64,000 nucleotides of DNA from Streptomyces genisteinicus (lineage in GTDB: Bacteria > Actinomycetota > Actinomycetes > Streptomycetales > Streptomycetaceae): positions 1,398,501 to 1,462,500 of the forward strand of contig NZ_CP060825.1 of assembly GCF_014489615.1 (NCBI RefSeq), written 5' to 3'. Of the stretch, positions 52,922 through 60,245 are shown piece after piece (position 1 is the stretch's first letter; the number at the start of each line of letters is the position of its first letter). The translations under genes were made by a program, and so were the position numbers. The notes under the pieces were generated by a model. It was not told the DNA's origin, made no database searches, and saw only the letters and a list, made by a program, of their open reading frames with translations.

Positions 52922-53733
52922 CGAGGTCCCTCCGCCACTGCGCGGTCGACGTCCGCGGGGTCGAGTCCGGGCGCATCCGCCCGGAGCCACAGAAAGTATT
53001 CGACGTTGCCCGAGGGGCCCGGCAGCGGGCTCGCGGTGACCCCCCGTACTCCCAGGCCGAGCCCTGCGGCCCGGCCCGCCACGGCCTTCACGGCGTCGGC
53101 CCGCAGCTCGGGGCTGCGGACGACGCCGCCGCTGCCGAGACGTTCCTTGCCCACCTCGAACTGCGGCTTGACCATCAGCACGAGGTCCGCGCCGGGGGCC
53201 GAGCAGCGCACCATCGCCGGGAGCACCAGGCCGAGCGGGATGAACGACAGATCGCCCACCACCAGGTCCACCGGCACCCCGTCGATCGTCTCCAACGTCA
53301 TCTCCCGCACGTTGGTACGGTCCTTGACCGTGACGCGTTCATCGCTCTGCAGCGACCAGGCGAGCTGACCGTAGCCGACGTCGACCGCGACCACGTGGGC
53401 GGCGCCGGCACGCAGCAGGACATCGGTGAAGCCTCCGGTGGAGGCCCCGGCGTCCAGGGCCCGGCGGCCCGCCACCTCCAGCCCCAGCGGGACGAAGGCG
53501 GCCAGCGCGCCGGCGAGCTTGTGACCGCCGCGGGAGACGTAGTCGGGGTCGCTGTCGTCGGAGGCGACGACGACCGCGGCGCTGGTCTCCACCTGGGTGG
53601 CGGACTTGGTCGCGGTGGTGCCGCCGACGGTGACACGGCCCGCGGCGATCAGCTGGGCCGCGTGTTCCCGCGAACGCGCCAGTCTGCGGCGTACCAGCTC
53701 TGCGTCGAGGCGGCGGCGGGCGACTCCTGCCAC
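52918..53733 (-). CDS. tlyA: TlyA family rRNA 2'-O-methyltransferase
   Basis: 271 aa. N-terminal S4 RNA-binding domain (RRRLDAELVRRRLARSREHA) and FtsJ-like methyltransferase with SAM motif ALDAGASTGGFTDVLLRAGA and catalytic Lys-Asp-Lys-Glu type residues (DRTNVREM, VGDLSFIPLG, MVKPQFEVGKE). TlyA methylates 16S and 23S rRNA; in mycobacteria this gives capreomycin sensitivity. GTG start. Overlaps nadK by 4 bases. Confidence 0.96.
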   Translation of the reverse strand: MAGVARRRLDAELVRRRLARSREHAAQLIAAGRVTVGGTTATKSATQVETSAAVVVASDDSDPDYVSRGGHKLAGALAAFVPLGLEVAGRRALDAGASTGGFTDVLLRAGAAHVVAVDVGYGQLAWSLQSDERVTVKDRTNVREMTLETIDGVPVDLVVGDLSFIPLGLVLPAMVRCSAPGADLVLMVKPQFEVGKERLGSGGVVRSPELRADAVKAVAGRAAGLGLGVRGVTASPLPGPSGNVEYFLWLRADAPGLDPADVDRAVAEGPR

Positions 53734-53740
53734 GGTGGGT

Positions 53741-54049
53741 TCAGCTCCTGTGGTCGTGCGACGGGTGCGGGGGCCTCGGACCCGGACGGGTGTCGAGCGC
53801 GGTCAGCGCGTCCCGCAGGCCCCGGTGTACATCCTCGTACACCTCGGTGTGGCCGTCGGCGGCGAGGTGGTCCACGTCGGCGAGCCGCTCCAGCAGCGCA
53901 TCGACCTCGGCGTGGTGGGTGGGGACCCGTTCGACGCCGAGCGGCGCGGGCGCCGCGGGCGAGGGCTCCGCCACGGGCGCGGCCGCGGGCCCGGCCTCCT
54001 GCGCTCGTCCCGGCTGCCCCGGCTCCCCCGGCTGCACGTCGTCGCTCAT
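53741..54049 (-). CDS. Small conserved protein of unknown function
   Basis: 102 aa. The first 38 residues are low-complexity Pro/Ala/Gln/Gly; residues 40-85 form a likely helical hairpin (THHAEVDALLERLADVDHLA and GHTEVYEDVHRGLRDALTAL) with conserved acidic and His residues. No known family was recognised. It precedes tlyA by 7 bases and so belongs to the same operon (this gene, tlyA, nadK, recN). Confidence 0.75.
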   Translation of the reverse strand: MSDDVQPGEPGQPGRAQEAGPAAAPVAEPSPAAPAPLGVERVPTHHAEVDALLERLADVDHLAADGHTEVYEDVHRGLRDALTALDTRPGPRPPHPSHDHRS

Positions 54050-54091
54050 GCCCAGACGCTACCGCGAAGCGCTGCGGTACCGTCGGTCACG

Positions 54092-54439
54092 ATGGCCACC
54101 ACGCAGGAGTGCCGCAGCGCACTCGACACCCTCTCCGGCAATCTGGCACGCGCGAACGGCGACGTCCGCGCCGCGACGGCACTGGACCGCTCGCTGAGCT
54201 GTCACGTCACCGACCTGGACACGACGTTCGCCGGCCGGCTGCACGACGGCCGGATCGACGTGACCGACACCTACGACGGTCCGCCCCGCGACAAGGCGGA
54301 GATCCGCCTGGCGATGACCGGCGACGACCTGGTGGCCATGGTCGGAGGGGACCTGAACTTCGCCCGCGCCTGGGCGTCGGGCCGCGTCCGCCTGGAGGCC
54401 GGCTTCCGGGATCTGATGCGGCTCCGCGCCCTGCTCTGA
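54092..54439 (+). CDS. SCP2-like sterol-transfer family protein
   Basis: 115 aa. The arrangement ATALDRSLSCHVTDLDTTFA, AEIRLAMTGDDLVAMVGGDL, and ARAWASGRVRLEAGFRDLMR fits the SCP2 fold (lipid-binding), as the acidic/Gly GDDL and the Gly-Arg-Val strand are typical. It probably binds a lipid or fatty acyl ligand; physiological role unknown. ATG at 54092, divergent from the 102-aa gene and convergent with the siderophore ABC ATPase gene. Confidence 0.85.
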   Translation: MATTQECRSALDTLSGNLARANGDVRAATALDRSLSCHVTDLDTTFAGRLHDGRIDVTDTYDGPPRDKAEIRLAMTGDDLVAMVGGDLNFARAWASGRVRLEAGFRDLMRLRALL

Positions 54440-54481
54440 CCTCCCGCCGCTCCCCTCCCGCCGCCCGGCGGCCCCGGGCGG

Positions 54482-55294
54482 TCAGCCGCGCCGCGCGGCG
54501 GGGCCGTTCGCCCGGTCCCGGGCGAACGGCACGACCAGGGGGGTGCCCGACTCCGGGTCCTCGATGATCCGGCTGCGGACCCCGAAGACCTCCTCCACGA
54601 GTTCGGCCGTCACCACCTCCGACGGCGCGCCCTCGGCCACGACCCTGCCGTCGCGCAGGGCGATCAGGTGGGTGGCGTACCGCGCGGCCTGGTTGAGGTC
54701 GTGGAGCACCGCGACCAGCGTCCGGCCCTGCGACTCGTGCAGGCCGGCGCAGAGGTCGAGCACCTCCAGCTGGTGCTGGATGTCGAGGAAGGTCGTGGGC
54801 TCGTCCAGCAGCAGCAGCGGGGTCTGCTGGGCGAGCGCCATCGCGATCCACACCCGCTGGCGCTGGCCGCCGGACAGCTCGTCGACGTACCTCTCCCCCA
54901 GCGCCTCCACGCCCGTGGCGGTCATCGACTCCTGCACGATCCGCTCGTCCTCGGGCGACCACTGCCGCAGCAGCCCCTGGTGGGGGTAGCGGCCGCGGCC
55001 GACGAGGTCGGCCACGGTGATGCCGTCCGGGGCGATCGAGGACTGGGGCAGCAGTCCGAGCGTCCGGGCGACCTTCTTGGCGGGCAGGGAGTGGATCGAC
55101 TGCCCGTCGAGCAGCACCCGGCCGACGGACGGCTTGAGCATCCGCGACAGGGCGCGCAGCAGTGTGGACTTGCCGCACGCGTTCGGCCCGACGATGACCG
55201 TGAACGAGTTGTCGGGTATCTCCACCGAGAGGTTCTCGGCAATGACCCGCTGGTCGTAGGCGAGGGTGACCTCGTGTGCGGTGAGGCGCTGCAT
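54482..55294 (-). CDS. ABC transporter ATP-binding protein, ferric siderophore type
   Basis: 270 aa. Walker A IVGPNACGKSTLLRALSR, Q-loop LPQSSIAP, signature ELSGGQRQRVWIAMAL, Walker B PLLLLDEPTTFLD, H-loop AVLHDLNQAARYA. The FepC/FecE subfamily is indicated by PNACGKST. Powers the permease pair encoded upstream. The start at 55294 has AGGAG; an in-frame ATG at 55357 overlapping the permease stop (ATGA) would add 21 residues and translational coupling. Confidence 0.95.
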   Translation of the reverse strand: MQRLTAHEVTLAYDQRVIAENLSVEIPDNSFTVIVGPNACGKSTLLRALSRMLKPSVGRVLLDGQSIHSLPAKKVARTLGLLPQSSIAPDGITVADLVGRGRYPHQGLLRQWSPEDERIVQESMTATGVEALGERYVDELSGGQRQRVWIAMALAQQTPLLLLDEPTTFLDIQHQLEVLDLCAGLHESQGRTLVAVLHDLNQAARYATHLIALRDGRVVAEGAPSEVVTAELVEEVFGVRSRIIEDPESGTPLVVPFARDRANGPAARRG

Positions 55295-55353
55295 GCTGGT
55301 CGTACTCCTGGGGTGCCGTGACGGGGTCGGGGCGTCGGGATGCTGGGGGGCGG

Positions 55354-56466
55354 TCATATCCGGCCGGCCCGGCGTTCGGTGACGAGCAGCCAGAGCAGGT
55401 AGCAGCCGCCGAGCACACCGGTCACCACGCCCACGGGCAGCTGCCGGTCGGGGAACGCGGAGGTGGCGACCAGGTCGGCGACGAGGAGCAGCGCCGCGCC
55501 CATGAGCGCGGCGGCGACCAGGTTCGGTCCGGGCGACCGGGTGACCCTGCGCGCGAGCTGCGGGGCGCTGAGCGCGACGAAGGCGATCGGCCCGGCGGCG
55601 GCCGTGGCCACCGCGATGAACAGCACGCCGCAGGTCATGAGCACGATGCGGGTGCGTTCGACGGGCACCCCCAGCGCGTAGGCCGAGTCGTCGCCCATCT
55701 CCAGCATCCGCAGGTGCCGGCCGTGGGCGAGGACCACGGGCACGAGCACCGCGCACATGAGCGCCAGCGGCCCGACCTGGGCCCAGTCGCGCCCGTCGAG
55801 GGAGCCGGTCATCCACAGGGTGGCCCGGGTCGCGTCGACGAGGTTGGCCTTGGTGATCAGGAAGTGGATGACGGCGACGAGGACGGCGGCGACGCCGATG
55901 CCGACGAGGACGAGCCGGAAGCCCTGCACTCCGCGCTTCCACGCGAGGGCGTAGACGAGGACGCCGGTCAGCAGGCCGCCGAGCACGGCACCGGCCGACA
56001 CGGCGAGGGTGTCGCCGCCGAAGAGTACGATCACGGTGAGCGCGCCGACGGTGGAGCCGTGCCCGAAGCCGATGACGTCGGGGCTGCCGAGCGGATTGCG
56101 GGACAGGGACTGGAAGACCGCCCCGCTGAGCGCGAGCGAGGCGCCGACGAGGACGGCCACCAGGGCCCGTGGCAGCCGCAGGTCGCGGACGATGAACTCC
56201 TGCGCCGCGGTCCCGTTGCCGTAGAGCGTCGAGACGACGTCGCCGAAGGACATGGGGAAGTCCCCGGTCCCGATGAGGACGACGGCGGCGGCGAGCCCGG
56301 CGACGGCCAGCAGCGCGCAGACGAGGGCGGCCCGCGGGTCCACCCGGAGGGAGAGCCCGCCGGGGGTGCGGACGGCTTTCACGCCACGGGTCGGCGACGG
56401 CGGCGCCGTGGACGCCTTCCCGTCCGGCGCGGCGGCCTTCTCGGCGGTGGTGTGCGGGGCCGTCAC
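55354..56466 (-). CDS. FecCD family iron-siderophore ABC permease
   Basis: 370 aa, about ten membrane helices after a 45-residue hydrophilic N-terminus. FecCD motifs: RDLRLPRALVAVLVGASLAL, GAVFQSLSRNPLGSPDVIGF, and AAAGPIAFVALSAPQLARRV. GTG start at 56466 overlaps the stop of the first permease (GTGA). Forms the heterodimeric channel of a ferric-siderophore importer. Confidence 0.95.
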   Translation of the reverse strand: MTAPHTTAEKAAAPDGKASTAPPSPTRGVKAVRTPGGLSLRVDPRAALVCALLAVAGLAAAVVLIGTGDFPMSFGDVVSTLYGNGTAAQEFIVRDLRLPRALVAVLVGASLALSGAVFQSLSRNPLGSPDVIGFGHGSTVGALTVIVLFGGDTLAVSAGAVLGGLLTGVLVYALAWKRGVQGFRLVLVGIGVAAVLVAVIHFLITKANLVDATRATLWMTGSLDGRDWAQVGPLALMCAVLVPVVLAHGRHLRMLEMGDDSAYALGVPVERTRIVLMTCGVLFIAVATAAAGPIAFVALSAPQLARRVTRSPGPNLVAAALMGAALLLVADLVATSAFPDRQLPVGVVTGVLGGCYLLWLLVTERRAGRI

Positions 56467-57518
56467 AGCTGGGCCATCCTCTTGCGGCGTACGAGTTGGA
56501 TGAAGACCGGTCCGCCGATGACCGCGGTCACGATGCCGACCTGGAGTTCGGAGGGACGGGTGACGATCCGGCCGATGACGTCCGCGCCGAGCAGCAGGAC
56601 CGGGGCGAGGACCGTGCAGTACGGGAGGATCCAGCGCATGTCGGGGCCGGTGAACGAGCGCACGACGTGCGGGATCATCAGGCCGACGAAGACGATCGGT
56701 CCGCAGGCGGCGGTCGCGGCTCCGCACAGCAGGGTGACGGAGACCATCGCGAGGACGCGGGTGCGGTTCAGGTGCGCGCCGAGCGCCCGGGCGGTGTCGT
56801 CGCCCATCTCCATCGCGTTCAGGGGCCGTGCGAGCAGCAGCGCGAGGAGCAGCCCGGCGCCGATGAAGGGGGCGACCTTGAGAATCGTGTCCATGCTCGC
56901 CGAGGAGAGCGAGCCGACCGTCCAGAACCGCAGCCGCTCCAGTGCGGCGGAGTCGAGCAGCTGGACGGCGTTGATGTAGCCGTAGAGCGCGGCGCTCGCC
57001 GCCGTGCCGGCGAGCGCCAGGCGGACGGGGGTGGCACTGCGGCTGCCGCCGAGCACGTACACGGCCGCCGAGACCGCCGCCGCGCCGAAGAAGGCGAACC
57101 AGACGTATCCGGCGAGCGAGGTGACCCCGAAGAAGCTGATGCCGGTGACGACGGCCGCCGCGGCGCCCGCGTTGATGCCCAGGAGTCCCGGCTCGGCCAG
57201 CGGGTTGCGGGTGAGCGCCTGCATCACCGCTCCCGAGAGGCCGAGGGCCGCGCCGACGAGCAGGCCGAGCAGCGTGCGGGGCACCCGCAGGTCGCGGATG
57301 ACGACGTCGTTGCCGGTCCCGGTGTTGTGGAACAGCCCGTCCCACACCTCGGAGACCGGCACCGGTTTGGCACCCACCGCGATGCTCGCGACGCAGACCA
57401 GCAGCAGGACGCCGACGGCCACCAGCAGGCCCAGTGCACGCAGGGCGTGGCGCCTGGGGGATGCCGGGGCGGCGGATATCGGCTCCGCGCTCTGTTTGGA
57501 GGGACTGTCGACCAACAC
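56463..57518 (-). CDS. FecCD family iron-siderophore ABC permease
   Basis: 351 aa. Motifs RDLRVPRTLLGLLVGAALGL, GAVMQALTRNPLAEPGLLGI and CGPIVFVGLMIPHVVRSFTG. First gene of the iron-uptake unit (permease, permease, ATPase). The GTG at 57518 lies 2 bases from an iron-box palindrome with no room for a ribosome site, so leaderless translation is likely. No gene for a siderophore-binding lipoprotein is adjacent. Confidence 0.94.
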   Translation of the reverse strand: MLVDSPSKQSAEPISAAPASPRRHALRALGLLVAVGVLLLVCVASIAVGAKPVPVSEVWDGLFHNTGTGNDVVIRDLRVPRTLLGLLVGAALGLSGAVMQALTRNPLAEPGLLGINAGAAAAVVTGISFFGVTSLAGYVWFAFFGAAAVSAAVYVLGGSRSATPVRLALAGTAASAALYGYINAVQLLDSAALERLRFWTVGSLSSASMDTILKVAPFIGAGLLLALLLARPLNAMEMGDDTARALGAHLNRTRVLAMVSVTLLCGAATAACGPIVFVGLMIPHVVRSFTGPDMRWILPYCTVLAPVLLLGADVIGRIVTRPSELQVGIVTAVIGGPVFIQLVRRKRMAQL

Positions 57519-57520
57519 GC

Positions 57521-57538
57521 GGTTAGGTTAACCTAACC
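57521..57538. promoter_or_regulatory. Perfect 18-bp iron box (DmdR/IdeR type)
   Basis: GGTTAGGTTAACCTAACC, a perfect palindrome with the TTAGGTTA...TAACCTAA core of DtxR/DmdR operators. On the minus strand TAACCT (57530-57525) inside it can serve as the -10, so the repressor would cover the promoter. It indicates iron repression of the importer genes. Confidence 0.88.
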
Positions 57539-57540
57539 TG

Positions 57541-57727
57541 CCCGGTGTGCCGATTCCCGCCCGGCAGGACGTCCGGAGGGCCGCCGACGGGACTCCCGGA
57601 GGGACCCTGGCGGCGTCCCGGCGGGACTCCCGGAGAAACCCCGGGGTCCTTCCGGCGGGACCCCCGGAAGGACCCCGGCGGCGTCCCGGCGGGACTCCCG
57701 GCGAGCCCGTCCGCCGCCCCGCCGGGC
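57541..57727. repeat. GC-rich interrupted repeats between iron operon and HAD gene
   Basis: A 25-base segment at 57610-57634 (GGCGGCGTCCCGGCGGGACT plus CCCGG) recurs exactly at 57678-57702, with related CCCGGAGGGACC and GGCGGGACCCCCGGA pieces between. Likely non-coding and hairpin-forming; may terminate the HAD gene transcript. Confidence 0.7.
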
Positions 57728-58762
57728 TCAGAGCCCGAGCCTGGCCAGCGCCTTTGCCGCGTCGAGGTCGCAGACCCCGTCGCCCGCGTGGGACCAGGCC
57801 GCCCCGCACAGCGCCCGCAGGCCGTCCATGGGGGCCCCGTCGCTCTCGCCCTCCAGGACGAGTTCCCCGCCCCGTGCCGCGGCCCGCCAGGAACCGCAGC
57901 CGAACCCGCCGTCCGAGGACACCACTTCGGGCTGCGGCACCAGCAGCCCCCGCAGGTCCGCGTCGACGTACACCGGGCGGTGCCGCGGGGCGGCGGCCAG
58001 CAGCGTGGCCGCGTCGGTCACGCCGGTGAGCACGAGGATCGAGTCGACGTCCCCGTTGAACGCGCCCTCGATGTCCGTGTCCAGCCGGTCCCCCACGACC
58101 AGGGGCCGCGCGGCTCCCGTCCGCAGGATCGTCTCCCGGTGCATCGGCGGCAGCGGCTTCCCCGCGACCTGCGGCTCGGCCCCGGTCGCGATCCGGACCA
58201 CCTCGACCGCGGCGCCGTTGCCCGGAGCGATCCCCCGGGCGCTCGGGATCGTCAGGTCCGTGTTCGACGCGAACCACGGGACACCGGCCGCGATCGCGTA
58301 GCAGGCCTCGGCGAAGCGGCCCCAGGGGAGGTCGGGCCCGCCGTAGCCCTGGACCACCGCGGCCGGGTCGTCCCCGGCCGACTCGACCGGCACCAGACCG
58401 CGTTCGCGCAGCGCCACCCGCAGGCCCTCGCCGCCGACGACCAGCACCCGCGATCCCCCGGGCAACTGCTCGGAGATCAGCCGCGCCACGGCCTGCGCGG
58501 AGGTGATGACGTCCTCGGCGACGGCGGGGACGCCGAGTTCGGTCAGGTGCTCGGCCACGCTCAGCGGCGTGCGCAGCGCGTTGTTCGTCACATAGGCGAG
58601 GTGCATCCCGCGCGCGCGGGCGCCGGCGAGCGACTCCACGGCGTGCGCGACGGCCTCCCCGCCCGCGTAGACGACCCCGTCCAGGTCGAGGAGGGCCGTG
58701 TCGTACGCCTCGGCCGGCGGGCTCGTGCTCCCCCGCGGCATGGTCCTGACCCGCTCGTTCAT
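57728..58762 (-). CDS. HAD-IIA family hydrolase (NagD-like phosphatase)
   Basis: 344 aa. Motif I DTALLDLDGVVYAGGEAV (nucleophile DxD), motif II VTNNALRTPLS, cap domain with PGNGAAVEVVRIATGAEPQV, motif III ARPLVVGDRLDTDIEGAFNG. Typical C-terminus ends earlier; here an extra 70 residues follow (GGFGCGSWRAAARGGELVLEG, about 20 shown). Phosphatase of nucleotides or sugar phosphates, substrate unknown. ATG at 58762. Divergent from the DUF1015 gene. Confidence 0.9.
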   Translation of the reverse strand: MNERVRTMPRGSTSPPAEAYDTALLDLDGVVYAGGEAVAHAVESLAGARARGMHLAYVTNNALRTPLSVAEHLTELGVPAVAEDVITSAQAVARLISEQLPGGSRVLVVGGEGLRVALRERGLVPVESAGDDPAAVVQGYGGPDLPWGRFAEACYAIAAGVPWFASNTDLTIPSARGIAPGNGAAVEVVRIATGAEPQVAGKPLPPMHRETILRTGAARPLVVGDRLDTDIEGAFNGDVDSILVLTGVTDAATLLAAAPRHRPVYVDADLRGLLVPQPEVVSSDGGFGCGSWRAAARGGELVLEGESDGAPMDGLRALCGAAWSHAGDGVCDLDAAKALARLGL

Positions 58763-58831
58763 CCCTGTCCGCTCCTCGTCCGCCGTCCGGTCCACCACTC
58801 CCCCGATCATCGCTCATCGTCCGCGCGCGCA

Positions 58832-58837
58832 TACGAT
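58832..58837 (+). promoter_or_regulatory. -10 element giving a leaderless DUF1015 transcript
   Basis: TACGAT ends 6 bases before the ATG at 58844, so transcription should start at the initiation codon. The -35 region is weak. Confidence 0.45.
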
Positions 58838-58843
58838 GCCCTG

Positions 58844-60124
58844 ATGAACACCGAAGGTCCCGCGGCCAATGGCGGCCTGCGCCTGACCCCGTTCCGCGGA
58901 CTGCGCTACGTCCCCGAGCGGGTGGGCAGCCTCGCCGCCGTGACCTCGCCGCCGTACGACGTGGTCGTGCGTCCCGACGGACTGCACCACCTGGAGTCGG
59001 CGGACCCGCACAACATCGTCCGGCTGATCCTGCCGCAGGCCGACACCGCGCAGGCCCGGCACCGCCAGGCGGCCGACACCCTCGGCCGGTGGCTCGCCGA
59101 AGGCGTTCTCGCCCCGGACGCGGAACCGGCGCTGTACGTGTACGAGCAGCACCGCGGCGACCTGCTGCAACGCGGCATCATCGGCGCGCTCGCCCTGTCG
59201 GAGCCGTCCGAGGGCATCGTGCTCCCCCACGAGGGCGTCATGGCCGACATCGTCGCCGACCGGGCCGACCTGATGCGCAGCACCGCCGCCAACCTCGAAC
59301 CGCTGCTCCTCACCTACCGCGGCGACACCGTCCCGGGCGCGGCGACGACCGCCGTCGAACGAGCCGCCGAGAGCGCCCCGCTGCTGGCCACCACCACCGA
59401 GGACGGTTTCCGGCACCGGCTCTGGGCGATCACCGATCCGGCCGAGATCGAGGCGGTCCGCGCCGATCTGAACAGGCATCAGGCGCTGATCGCCGACGGG
59501 CACCACCGGTGGGCCACCTACCTGCGACTGCGCTCCGAGCACACGGACCCCGGCCCCTGGGACCACGGACTCGTCCTGCTGATCGACACCCTCCGCCACC
59601 CTCTCCAGGTCCGGGCCATCCACCGGCTCGTCCGCGGCCTGCCCCTCGCCGAGGCCCTCGCGGCGCTGGACGGCTCCTTCCGGGTGCGGACCCTCGGCAC
59701 GGACCTGCCGGAGGCGCTCGACGCCCTCGCGGACGCGGCGGACGGGTCCAACGCCTTCGTCCTCGCCGGTGACGGCCGCTTCCACCTCGCGGACCGGCCG
59801 GACGCAGCGCTGATCGCCGACACCGTCCCGCAGGAGCGGCCGGCCGCGTGGCGGTCGCTGGACGCCACGGTGCTCCACTCGACGATCCTGGACCACCTCT
59901 GGAACGTGCCGGACGGCCCGGAGCACATCGCCTACATCCACGACACCGAGGCCGCCGTCGTCCAGGCCGAGCGCAGCGGCGGCACGGCCGTGCTGATGCA
60001 CCCGGTGCGGGAGGAGGTCGTGCGCGACCTCGCCCGTGCCGGCGTCATGATGCCCCGCAAGTCGACCTCGTTCGGTCCGAAGCCGGCCACGGGTCTGGTG
60101 CTGCGCAGCCTCGCCCTCGGCTGA
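58844..60124 (+). CDS. DUF1015 family protein
   Basis: 426 aa. Matches the DUF1015 pattern: LTPFRGLRYVPERVGSLAAVTSPPYDVV at the start (first 20 residues LTPFRGLRYVPERVGSLAAV), ADPHNIVRLILPQ, LYVYEQ, and the hallmark IADGHHRWATYLRLRSEH (HHR). C-terminal TSFGPKPATGLVLRSL. Function is not established; some relatives are annotated as HpaII-like or sugar kinase-associated. ATG at 58844. Followed by a perfect 29-bp terminator. Confidence 0.93.
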   Translation: MNTEGPAANGGLRLTPFRGLRYVPERVGSLAAVTSPPYDVVVRPDGLHHLESADPHNIVRLILPQADTAQARHRQAADTLGRWLAEGVLAPDAEPALYVYEQHRGDLLQRGIIGALALSEPSEGIVLPHEGVMADIVADRADLMRSTAANLEPLLLTYRGDTVPGAATTAVERAAESAPLLATTTEDGFRHRLWAITDPAEIEAVRADLNRHQALIADGHHRWATYLRLRSEHTDPGPWDHGLVLLIDTLRHPLQVRAIHRLVRGLPLAEALAALDGSFRVRTLGTDLPEALDALADAADGSNAFVLAGDGRFHLADRPDAALIADTVPQERPAAWRSLDATVLHSTILDHLWNVPDGPEHIAYIHDTEAAVVQAERSGGTAVLMHPVREEVVRDLARAGVMMPRKSTSFGPKPATGLVLRSLALG

Positions 60125-60155
60125 CGGGGCTTCCCGTCGCCCGCAGGCACACGGT

Positions 60156-60213
60156 CCGGGACATGTGTGAGGGCGGTACCCCGGCCGGGGTACCGCCCTC
60201 ACACATGTCCCGG
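60156..60213. terminator. Perfect 29-bp palindrome terminator
   Basis: 29-base arms meet at 60184/60185 without a loop. It lies between the convergent DUF1015 and RGG/TPR genes and can work in both directions. Confidence 0.9.
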
Positions 60214-60245
60214 GTCCGCCCTGGCCGGCGGACCCGGATCCGGTC

